DNA from: Methanothrix sp.
GTDB taxonomy: Archaea > Halobacteriota > Methanosarcinia > Methanotrichales > Methanotrichaceae
DNA length: 5,170 nucleotides
Direction: 5' to 3'
Assembly: GCA_028688535.1 (NCBI GenBank)
Contig: JAQTXY010000177.1
Span: forward strand, 1-5,170
The position numbers were made by a program, and so were the translations under genes. This document shows, piece after piece, positions 1 to 4,055 of the stretch. Below the pieces are notes generated by a model. That model made no database searches and had not been told where the DNA came from. It saw only the letters and a program-made list of their open reading frames with translations. Each line of letters starts with the position of its first letter. Within the stretch, counting starts at the first letter, position 1.

Positions 1-205
1 ACCGGAATAAGTCGGCTGCTCTCTCCCTTCTATCCAGGAGTGTCAGCCTCCCCCCCGCTTTCTGATGCATATCGATTCCTCTCTTCAGGCCGAATGACTG
101 CGGCTCTACTCCGGTTCTCTTCAGGTACCAGGACACAGGGCAGTAGACATATTGCGATATCTCTGATGCCGATATTGCCTTGTCTCCATTTTTCCGTTTT
201 AGCAT
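1..205 (-). CDS. Cas4/Dna2-like PD-(D/E)XK nuclease family protein, N-terminal part only
   Basis: Reading leftward from ATG at 205, an open frame runs off the window edge after 68 codons. Visible are ISQYVYCPVSWYLKR (residues 16-30) and LKRGIDMHQ (40-48). The Y-x-Y-C-P-x-x-W-Y-L signature followed by an R-G-x-x-x-H motif is typical of the Cas4/Dna2/RecB-type PD-(D/E)XK nuclease superfamily. In those proteins the cysteine (here C22) is the first of four Fe-S cluster ligands and the histidine (H47) belongs to the active site. The catalytic D, E-x-K and C-terminal cysteines would lie outside the window, so nuclease activity cannot be judged. The gene is divergent from trm5, with 52 bp between start codons. 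No CRISPR repeats or other cas genes are seen, so it may be a stand-alone Cas4-like protein. The family call is fairly secure; the exact role is unknown. Confidence 0.78.
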   Translation of the reverse strand, partial: MLKRKNGDKAISASEISQYVYCPVSWYLKRTGVEPQSFGLKRGIDMHQKAGGRLTLLDRRERAADLFR

Positions 206-225
206 AATTAGAGATAAAGGTATCA

Positions 226-233
226 TATTAATA
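226..233. promoter_or_regulatory. Shared palindromic TATA box between divergent genes
   Basis: TATTAATA is its own reverse complement. Its centre lies about 28 nt before the ATG at 258 and about 24 nt before the opposing ATG at 205. Both distances fit an archaeal TATA box driving a leaderless or nearly leaderless mRNA, and neither gene has a clear Shine-Dalgarno site. One TBP site may therefore serve both directions. This is inferred from spacing only. Confidence 0.4.
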
Positions 234-257
234 GAAGCCCTTCTTTATTCTCATCAG

Positions 258-1259
258 ATGGCGGATGAATCACTGGGTTTGAAGGTTAGCCGAAAAAATG
301 GCGAGAAGATTCGCAGGACTCTCATAGAGATGGGCCTCTTCGATCGCAGCCGCAAGATTTGCTCGGATGAATCCCATGTTTACCTGCCCGTCTTGGAGAT
401 TGACGAAAAGTCAGCCGCAAAGCTCTGCTGCCTTGGGCAGTTGGAACTGGTACAGATTAGCTTCCTGCCGGAAGAGAGAATAATCAGCCCGGAGGATCTC
501 CTGGGATTTCGGCCCAGCTTCGAGGTAGTGGGCGACATTGCTATGGTGGAAGATCGCGATGCTGAGCGCGTAGCCGCTGCCCTTATGTCTACCAGTAAGA
601 GCATAAAGACCGTCATTGCCCCCATCTCCGATGTGGAAGGAGAATTTCGCACCCGTCGCTTCCGGCACGTGGCCGGAGAGGCTCGCACCGTCACCCTTCA
701 CAAGGAACACGGCCTGCGCTACCGGGTTGACCTGGAAGGAGCCTATTTCACACCCCGACTGGGCACGGAGAGGCTGCGCATTGCAAGCCGGGTCTTGCCT
801 TGCGATGTGGTGCTGGACATGTTCGCAGGCGTGGGACCATTTTCTCTGCTTCTGGCCAAAAAGGGGGCAAAGGTCATCGCTATGGACAAGAATCCGGTGG
901 CTGTGAAATACCTGCGCGAAAATGCGCTTTTAAACAAAGTAGATAGCATCGAGATTCTGGAAGGCGATGCATCAGAGCTTGCTCTGCGCTACGAGAATCG
1001 GGCAGATCACGTGATCATGAATCTTCCTCACAGCGCCTCAGTATTCCTTATTCCCGCTATGAGAGCTGCAAAGTCAGAAGGAATGGTCCATTACTACTGC
1101 ATAGCACCAGATGATGATCTCTTCAGGGATGTGGCTCTGATAAAAAAAGCGGCAGAGAAGATGGATGTCGGCGTAGAGGTGCTCTACAAAGAGATAGTGA
1201 GAAGTTATGCGCCGCACAGAAGCAATGTGGTCATTGACTTTCGGCTTTTGAAATCATGA
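258..1259 (+). CDS. trm5: tRNA (guanine-37-N1)-methyltransferase, archaeal class I Trm5
   Basis: Transfers methyl from S-adenosylmethionine to N1 of G37, next to the anticodon, preventing +1 frameshifting. The 333 residues match the Methanocaldococcus jannaschii enzyme (about 336, recalled) from end to end: a small N-terminal domain (1-50), a middle RNA-binding domain with GEFRTR (128-133) and HVAGEART (137-144), then a Rossmann-fold methyltransferase domain. Motif I is DMFAGVGPFS (187-196), NLPH (255-258) is the motif IV variant of Trm5, and SYAPHRSN (316-323) is near the C terminus. R131, R167, E171 and N255 align with R145, R181, E185 and N265 of the M. jannaschii enzyme, which are known for catalysis or binding. 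A longer frame from TTG at 180 exists, but it would overlap the divergent gene, adds residues absent from the family, and the family start aligns with ATG 258. It looks complete and functional. Confidence 0.94.
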   Translation: MADESLGLKVSRKNGEKIRRTLIEMGLFDRSRKICSDESHVYLPVLEIDEKSAAKLCCLGQLELVQISFLPEERIISPEDLLGFRPSFEVVGDIAMVEDRDAERVAAALMSTSKSIKTVIAPISDVEGEFRTRRFRHVAGEARTVTLHKEHGLRYRVDLEGAYFTPRLGTERLRIASRVLPCDVVLDMFAGVGPFSLLLAKKGAKVIAMDKNPVAVKYLRENALLNKVDSIEILEGDASELALRYENRADHVIMNLPHSASVFLIPAMRAAKSEGMVHYYCIAPDDDLFRDVALIKKAAEKMDVGVEVLYKEIVRSYAPHRSNVVIDFRLLKS

Positions 1260-1264
1260 GCAGC

Positions 1265-1273
1265 ACTTTTTTG
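1265..1273 (+). terminator. T-rich transcription terminator after trm5
   Basis: Six T residues (1267-1272) lie 7 nt beyond the trm5 stop codon, with no strong hairpin before them. Short U-tracts are sufficient terminators in many archaea. The run is short, so readthrough into the next gene is possible. Confidence 0.35.
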
Positions 1274-1305
1274 ATGGAGCGGATACATTCATAGACTAGC
1301 GCAAA

Positions 1306-1313
1306 GAGGTGAT
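1306..1313 (+). promoter_or_regulatory. Shine-Dalgarno site of the secreted protein gene
   Basis: GAGGTGAT is complementary to the archaeal 16S rRNA 3' end and sits 5 nt before ATG 1319. It fixes the start codon and shows that this mRNA has a leader, unlike trm5. A convincing TATA box at the right distance was not found. Confidence 0.75.
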
Positions 1314-1318
1314 ATATA

Positions 1319-1819
1319 ATGAAGAAAGCAAAAGTGTTGCTGGCATTTGTTGTGCTCTTTATCGTTGCCATGAGTGTGGCTAATGCAGCTCAACAGGTCA
1401 ATCGTCCTGGTAATTCGATTGCAACAATGCAAAAGCCAAAGCTAGATGCTCCTACTATCGACATAATTCTAATTAAGATCGCTCCGGCATCACCGGGCAA
1501 CAGCGAGCCGGTAAATGTAGGTGTCAAGGTCGTATCCGGTGGGATGAAACAGGATATTTGCGGATTGGATGCATCTAATTTCAATTTGGAGACTCTAACC
1601 GTGCCGCCGGGCGGTCCTGCCATAGTTATAAAAAATATCTATCCCACATCGTCGGTCGCGATAAACCAACCAGTAAGTTGCGACTATTGGCTGGATATGG
1701 TACCTACCTCATATCAGGGTAACCAATATACCTGGTTGACCGGAACGTATACACTTAAATTGAATTACGTTGCTGATGGACAGCAGCTCGCCAGCAAGAC
1801 GTTTAGCTTTAGAGTCTGA
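1319..1819 (+). CDS. Secreted protein of unknown function, probably beta-sandwich
   Basis: I do not recognise a named family. The 166-residue product begins with a clear Sec signal: two lysines, a hydrophobic core (residues 6-20) and an A-N-A cleavage site, so the mature protein probably starts near residue 24 or 25. The mature part is rich in Val, Thr, Ser, Pro and Asn with alternating hydrophobic residues. It ends in strand-like segments (TGTYTLKLNYV, 141-151, and KTFSFRV, 160-166), which suggests an Ig-like fold. Two cysteines (C81, C121) could form a disulfide outside the cell. There is no second membrane helix, S-layer anchor or lipobox. It stands alone on the plus strand, 59 bp after trm5, with its own strong ribosome binding site. 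The structured region downstream could be part of its 3' transcript. Confidence 0.85.
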   Translation: MKKAKVLLAFVVLFIVAMSVANAAQQVNRPGNSIATMQKPKLDAPTIDIILIKIAPASPGNSEPVNVGVKVVSGGMKQDICGLDASNFNLETLTVPPGGPAIVIKNIYPTSSVAINQPVSCDYWLDMVPTSYQGNQYTWLTGTYTLKLNYVADGQQLASKTFSFRV

Positions 1820-1835
1820 GACTTATAGAAGGAGG

Positions 1836-1928
1836 GAGGCAAAAGTCTACTGGACGTAGGAGGGAAAATGGCCATCGACTTATGCCAAGACACTTTACGT
1901 CAATTAACGGATATAAGACTTTCGCCTC
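1836..1928. repeat. Inverted repeat with nested inner helix
   Basis: Positions 1836-1848 and 1916-1928 are reverse complements over 13 bases with one mismatch (A1841 opposite C1923). Inside, GACGTA (1853-1858) and TACGTC (1896-1901) pair perfectly and are extended by two possible G-U pairs. The apex can form TGGC/GCCA. Nesting of independent helices on one axis points to an RNA fold more than to chance. Confidence 0.55.
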
Positions 1929-2016
1929 ATGTTCCAGTCAGGGCTAGCGCGGACCCTCAGCACTCTTTCGGTAGGAGCCAATCGTCGAAGTGGCTGCCTG
2001 ATCGGGGACCAAGAAC

Positions 2017-2137
2017 TTAGGCTTCGAGCTCTGTAGCGAGGCGGCAGCGCACTGAAATCTGGCACTGCGTTCCTTTTGCGGGAACGCGACATCATCTCGA
2101 TGTGTGGCCTGCGCTGCCGCCTGGCATCAGCTCCTAA
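2017..2137. repeat. Long imperfect hairpin with perfect 13-bp core
   Basis: The core arms 2039-2051 and 2110-2122 are perfectly complementary over 13 bases and GC-rich. Outside them the helix resumes as GC/GC (2036-2037, 2124-2125), AGCT/AGCT (2027-2030, 2129-2132) and TTAGG/CCTAA (2017-2021, 2133-2137), with a CTTCG bulge on the left side. Inside, two hairpins branch off: GCGTTCC/GGAACGC (2067-2073, 2081-2087) and ACATC/GATGT (2089-2093, 2099-2103). The overall shape is a stem with a multi-branch junction. Confidence 0.6.
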
Positions 2138-2150
2138 ATACAACATGAAA

Positions 2151-2172
2151 TCTTTTATTCGAATCAAAAAGA
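2151..2172. terminator. AT-rich inverted repeat, possible bidirectional terminator
   Basis: TCTTTT and AAAAGA flank the palindrome ATTCGAAT, giving a near-perfect inverted repeat broken only by CA at 2165-2166. On the plus strand it offers a T-rich tract (2153-2159) after the structured region. On the minus strand it offers TTTATCTTTTTG (2175-2164), about 40 nt beyond the stop of the cysteine-cluster gene. It lies between convergent units, where a shared terminator is expected. The minus strand also resembles a TATA box (TAAAAG). Confidence 0.4.
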
Positions 2173-2213
2173 TAAATGGCCAGGAATACCTCAACAAATC
2201 CCCCAGAATGCTT

Positions 2214-2867
2214 TCAGCTTTGATCGTTGGCCAACTTATGAAGTAATGCCGCCCAGTTGTTCTCGCAGATGATCCACCAGCCTAAGGTATCCTTGGCCAG
2301 GGCACGGGCCGCCGGGCAAAAGGCATCGACAGCCAGATTGTAGGGCATTTGCGGCAGAGGCGGATGAAGCGGGTACTTGGTGCAGGTAAGCGGCCTGATC
2401 TCGTAGATGGTGCAGCCCTTCTTCTCCTTATCATAAAACGGACAGGGCTGCCTCAGCACCCAGGCATGCAGTCTCTTGTCGTACCGGCAGAGAGTCTTTA
2501 GCTTTTTCTTACCAACGCGCGCTGCAATTCTATTAAAATCCTCTTTTTCCAGGTACAGGCCGGCCCCAGGTGTATAGCAGCACCTGCCACACTGCTGGCA
2601 TATGAAACGCTCCCAAAAGAGCCCTACCCCGGCATCTGAGCCCTCGCGTTCGTCTCTGGCGGGCAGGGGCAGGGATATGTCAAAGGGGACCTTCTCACCC
2701 CGGTCGATACTGTCCATCTGCTCCTCTCTCTTCAAGACGGACCAATGGGGCCGCAGGCGCAAGAGCTCAACGTGACGGCCCTGTCGCTTCTCTTCCACAC
2801 AAGAGTTAAAGCAAAGCTGATGGCAGAGACGCCGCACCTGATTGATCATATCATTGCTGCCGCTCAT
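2214..2867 (-). CDS. YkgJ-type cysteine-cluster (putative Fe-S or Zn-binding) protein
   Basis: The 217-residue product carries the YkgJ/CxxCxxCC signature: C90-x2-C93-x2-C96-C97 in FICQQCGRCCYTPG, then PCPFYD (C142), GCTIYEIRPLTC (C152, C162) and a late C184. In this family the eight cysteines are thought to bind a metal or Fe-S cluster; the biochemical role is not known. An N-terminal part of about 85 residues precedes the core and contains C15, C19 and C23 spaced C-x3-C-x3-C. The start at 2867 is supported by GAGGAT on the minus strand (2878-2873), 5 nt before the ATG. An internal Met51 would lose this region and has no comparable support. No signal peptide or membrane segment is seen, so it is probably cytoplasmic. 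It is divergent from the helical protein at 2989. Confidence 0.87.
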   Translation of the reverse strand: MSGSNDMINQVRRLCHQLCFNSCVEEKRQGRHVELLRLRPHWSVLKREEQMDSIDRGEKVPFDISLPLPARDEREGSDAGVGLFWERFICQQCGRCCYTPGAGLYLEKEDFNRIAARVGKKKLKTLCRYDKRLHAWVLRQPCPFYDKEKKGCTIYEIRPLTCTKYPLHPPLPQMPYNLAVDAFCPAARALAKDTLGWWIICENNWAALLHKLANDQS

Positions 2868-2910
2868 ATCTTATCCTCTTATGCAATCACTTTCGCTCCG
2901 CACGGCTTGT

Positions 2911-2922
2911 CCTTATTATCTG
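2911..2922. promoter_or_regulatory. Possible divergent promoter box
   Basis: CTTATTATC (2912-2920) is the only AT-rich TATA-like element in the 121-bp gap between the divergent genes. On the plus strand it would start transcripts near 2942, leaving a leader of about 45 nt with the Shine-Dalgarno site. On the minus strand (GATAATAAG) it would start near 2890, leaving about 20 nt. Both leaders fit the ribosome sites seen. The match is weak. Confidence 0.28.
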
Positions 2923-2977
2923 CTACATCCCTTGTCGTTCCATCCAGTAATTGACAGCTTCGCAGTAATTGCGCACT

Positions 2978-2984
2978 AGGTGAT
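2978..2984 (+). promoter_or_regulatory. Shine-Dalgarno site of the helical protein gene
   Basis: AGGTGAT lies 4 nt before ATG 2989 and fixes the start. Its surroundings resemble those of the site at 1306: GCGCA, two or three bases, then AGGTGATATA. Confidence 0.7.
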
Positions 2985-2988
2985 ATAG

Positions 2989-3450
2989 ATGTCTAAGAAC
3001 CCAGAATTTGCAAAATACGGCTCCGACATTGCCCGCCATCAGGATGTTATTCGCTCTGCTAATGAGGATCTGATCAAGCTCTCCCAGAGATTTGGACGCA
3101 TGATGCCCAAGCTCCACAAGCTTGACTCCTCTGCGATTCTTACCTGGTTTGACCTCTACAATAAGATCAAGGATAAAGCAAAGAGGACAGATGATGAACT
3201 GGCGAGCCTCACAAACGAGCAAGCCGCCGCAAATCCCGTTCTGCAGCTACAGATTAATTATTACTATGCTCAAAGGCAGCGGCTTTACTTTAAGATAGAG
3301 GTCATGGATGATATCATCAGCGGCATGATGGAGGACCTCTTGGAGAACGGCAGCTTTGAGGAGGCTCAGAAGGAAGAGATGCGCATAGCTCTCGATGCAA
3401 CCATGGAAAAGAGTATGCTTCAATCTATGGCAGCACCGGTTCCGGCTTGA
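2989..3450 (+). CDS. All-helical protein of unknown function
   Basis: I do not recognise this 153-residue protein. It has no cysteine, signal peptide or membrane segment. Glu, Asp, Lys, Gln, Met and Leu dominate, and the pattern suggests four long helices (roughly residues 12-37, 50-80, 83-118 and 123-147) joined by short turns at proline or glycine, such as MMPKLHK (38-44) and ENGSFEE (119-125). Segment 86-116, with a Tyr cluster (NYYYAQRQRLYF), could be a coiled coil. A soluble cytoplasmic helical bundle acting by protein-protein contact is plausible but unproven. The strong ribosome binding site, intact frame and protein-like codon use show it is a real gene. It is a single-gene unit divergent from the cysteine-cluster protein, and a GC-rich hairpin follows its stop. 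Confidence 0.85.
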   Translation: MSKNPEFAKYGSDIARHQDVIRSANEDLIKLSQRFGRMMPKLHKLDSSAILTWFDLYNKIKDKAKRTDDELASLTNEQAAANPVLQLQINYYYAQRQRLYFKIEVMDDIISGMMEDLLENGSFEEAQKEEMRIALDATMEKSMLQSMAAPVPA

Positions 3451-3459
3451 ATGCAATCA

Positions 3460-3485
3460 GGCCGGGAAATTCGCCCCCCCCGGCT
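3460..3485 (+). terminator. GC-rich hairpin after the helical protein gene
   Basis: GCCGGG (3461-3466) pairs with CCCGGC (3479-3484), with a G-T pair outside. The loop holds part of a run of eight C residues (3474-3481). It starts 10 nt after the stop codon. No T-run follows directly, so it may stabilise the mRNA end instead of terminating. Confidence 0.35.
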
Positions 3486-3510
3486 AGTGATGCCCATAAG
3501 GTCATGCAAT

Positions 3511-3528
3511 ATTATTAAAAAATGATTT
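3511..3528 (-). terminator. T-rich terminator of the small minus-strand gene
   Basis: Read on the minus strand, the sequence just past the stop at 3533 contains six consecutive T (3522-3517) followed by AATAAT. This is a good archaeal U-tract terminator for the 51-residue gene. There is no strong hairpin. Confidence 0.42.
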
Positions 3529-3532
3529 GACT

Positions 3533-3688
3533 TCATGGGGCATTGCTGACAATTGGGCATAATGAATCATGCGTCTTGGTGAGATCATCCAAGATGCAAG
3601 AGCGCCAGCGGTCTGCCAGGAGATTTTGCCATTCGCCTATCCTCGCTGCCTTGATACGGCCCATCACATCATTTAAATTCTGCTTCAT
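3533..3688 (-). CDS. Small protein of 51 residues, unknown function
   Basis: A start at ATG 3688 gives 51 residues beginning MKQNLNDVMGRIKAAR. It is preceded by a full nine-base Shine-Dalgarno sequence (minus strand 3704-3696) at a 7-nt spacing, the strongest ribosome site in the window. In-frame ATGs at 3718 and 3706 are less likely: the first has no such site and the second lies just before the site itself. The N-terminal half (1-40) is probably an amphipathic helix or two, with W20 and W28; the C-terminal tail has C31 and C44. There is no signal peptide. I recognise no family. A T-rich terminator follows directly, so it looks like a complete single-gene unit. It could also be a remnant of a longer protein, but the ribosome site and terminator argue for a real small protein. 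Confidence 0.6.
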   Translation of the reverse strand: MKQNLNDVMGRIKAARIGEWQNLLADRWRSCILDDLTKTHDSLCPIVSNAP

Positions 3689-3695
3689 TTTATTA

Positions 3696-3704
3696 ATCAC
3701 CTCC
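3696..3704 (-). promoter_or_regulatory. Full-length Shine-Dalgarno site
   Basis: On the minus strand this reads GGAGGTGAT, fully complementary to the archaeal 16S rRNA 3' end, 7 nt before ATG 3688. It selects this start over the two upstream in-frame ATGs. Confidence 0.7.
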
Positions 3705-3718
3705 ATGTAAGCGAGCAT

Positions 3719-3928
3719 GTTCTATTCACCACAGGCGCTTCTTGGGAGATGCCTGCCCGAGGCTATTGAAACGAAGCAGATCGATAGGGTTCTATAAGCT
3801 ATTGCGATATCCCAGATTGCGTTATCAGTCACTGACTTCCAGGAGGCAGGCAGAGGTACACCCATGTGCAAGGTCAATCATCTCAGCCAGAGACTCACCT
3901 TCTAAGGAAACTGACTTTCAAATCGCAG
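3719..3928. other. Stretch with no supported gene
   Basis: I see no convincing gene here. A plus-strand open frame from 3742 has atypical Arg/Ser-rich composition and no ribosome site. A minus-strand frame at 3825-3917 looks protein-like but is only about 30 codons long. TGCCTGCC (3750-3757) and GGCAGGCA (3845-3852) form an 8-bp inverted repeat around 87 bp. The region probably holds the promoter of the small minus-strand gene and may contain decayed coding sequence. Confidence 0.4.
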
Positions 3929-3937
3929 TAATATATC
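3929..3937 (+). promoter_or_regulatory. TATA-like box before a short ORF
   Basis: TAATATATC is centred 30 nt before ATG 3963, the spacing expected for a leaderless archaeal transcript. No Shine-Dalgarno site precedes that ATG. Confidence 0.3.
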
Positions 3938-3960
3938 ATTCGTTGTATATCTAGATTTCG

Positions 3961-4007
3961 GTATGTCTGAACATCTCTATGAAGTGAGCATCACAACAGA
4001 GACATAC
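3961..4007. repeat. 8-bp inverted repeat
   Basis: GTATGTCT (3961-3968) and AGACATAC (4000-4007) are perfect reverse complements around a 31-nt loop. On the minus strand a run of five T (4012-4008) just precedes the hairpin, about 28 nt past the stop of the surface-protein gene, so the area may be its terminator. It overlaps the short plus-strand ORF. Confidence 0.35.
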
Positions 4008-4055
4008 AAAAATGCAGAGCGAAAATTGAAAGCATCATATCAAGAACAACCGTAA
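3963..4055 (+). CDS. Possible leaderless 30-residue small ORF
   Basis: ATG 3963 to TAA 4055 encodes 30 residues beginning MSEHLYEVSITTETYKNAER. The peptide is charged and well mixed, with a helix-like second half (YKNAERKLKASYQEQ), unlike random frame shadows. There is no ribosome site, but a TATA-like box lies 30 nt upstream, which fits leaderless expression. The end overlaps the 3' end of the convergent surface-protein gene by 16 bp. It could be a real small protein, the start of a broken gene, or chance. No family is recognised. Confidence 0.28.
   Translation: MSEHLYEVSITTETYKNAERKLKASYQEQP

Larger units (their letters stand above)
1836..2137 (+). ncRNA. Candidate structured RNA of unknown class
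   Basis: This stretch has no convincing protein gene but can fold into several compact domains: an outer 13-pair helix with one mismatch (1836-1848 with 1916-1928) enclosing GACGTA/TACGTC (1853-1858, 1896-1901) and TGGC/GCCA (1869-1872, 1884-1887); a possible AGGG/CCCT hairpin (1940-1943, 1954-1957); AGGAGCCA with TGGCTGCCT (1973-1980, 1991-1999); and a long branched hairpin (2017-2137). I looked for the conserved RNase P RNA, SRP RNA, 5S and tRNA signatures and saw none. Strand is unproven. Plus is listed because the preceding gene is plus and a T-rich tract follows at 2151-2159. A minus-strand TATA-like TAAAAG at 2152-2157 would also fit. It could instead be a long structured 3' UTR or a decayed mobile element. 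Confidence 0.4.

Noticed and set aside
150..161. TATTGCGATATC repeated exactly at 3800-3811
   Set aside because: A 12-base match is expected about once by chance in a window of this size, and no flanking similarity is seen.
180..257. Upstream TTG start for trm5 (26 extra residues)
   Set aside because: It would overlap the divergent nuclease gene, the added residues do not match the family, and the known enzyme aligns from ATG 258.
380..949. Open frames on the opposite strand and in another frame inside trm5
   Set aside because: They are shadows of a strongly conserved gene and have Arg/Ser-rich, non-family composition.
1836..2137. RNase P RNA, SRP RNA or group II intron as identity of the structured region
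   Set aside because: The conserved GAGGAAAGTCC and ACAGAA-type motifs, the SRP GGAAG/GCAGC motif and a domain V hairpin were not found on either strand.
2153..2169. tRNA T-arm-like sequence around TTCGAAT
   Set aside because: The flanking stem is only A-T pairs with a mismatch and no acceptor, D or anticodon arm is present.
1904..2197. Minus-strand 97-codon frame across the structured region
   Set aside because: It is very Arg-rich, has no ribosome binding site, and is interrupted by the inverted-repeat pattern that better explains the region.
2745..2954. Plus-strand 69-codon frame over the start of the cysteine-cluster gene
   Set aside because: It overlaps the well-supported N-terminal coding region on the other strand and has no ribosome site.
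3825..3917. Minus-strand protein-like frame with an 18-residue ATG-started peptide
   Set aside because: It looks somewhat like coding sequence but is very short and the ribosome site is too far from the ATG; at most decayed gene debris.
3742..3954. Plus-strand 70-codon frame
   Set aside because: It has no Shine-Dalgarno site or well-placed TATA box, its composition is biased, and no motif is seen.
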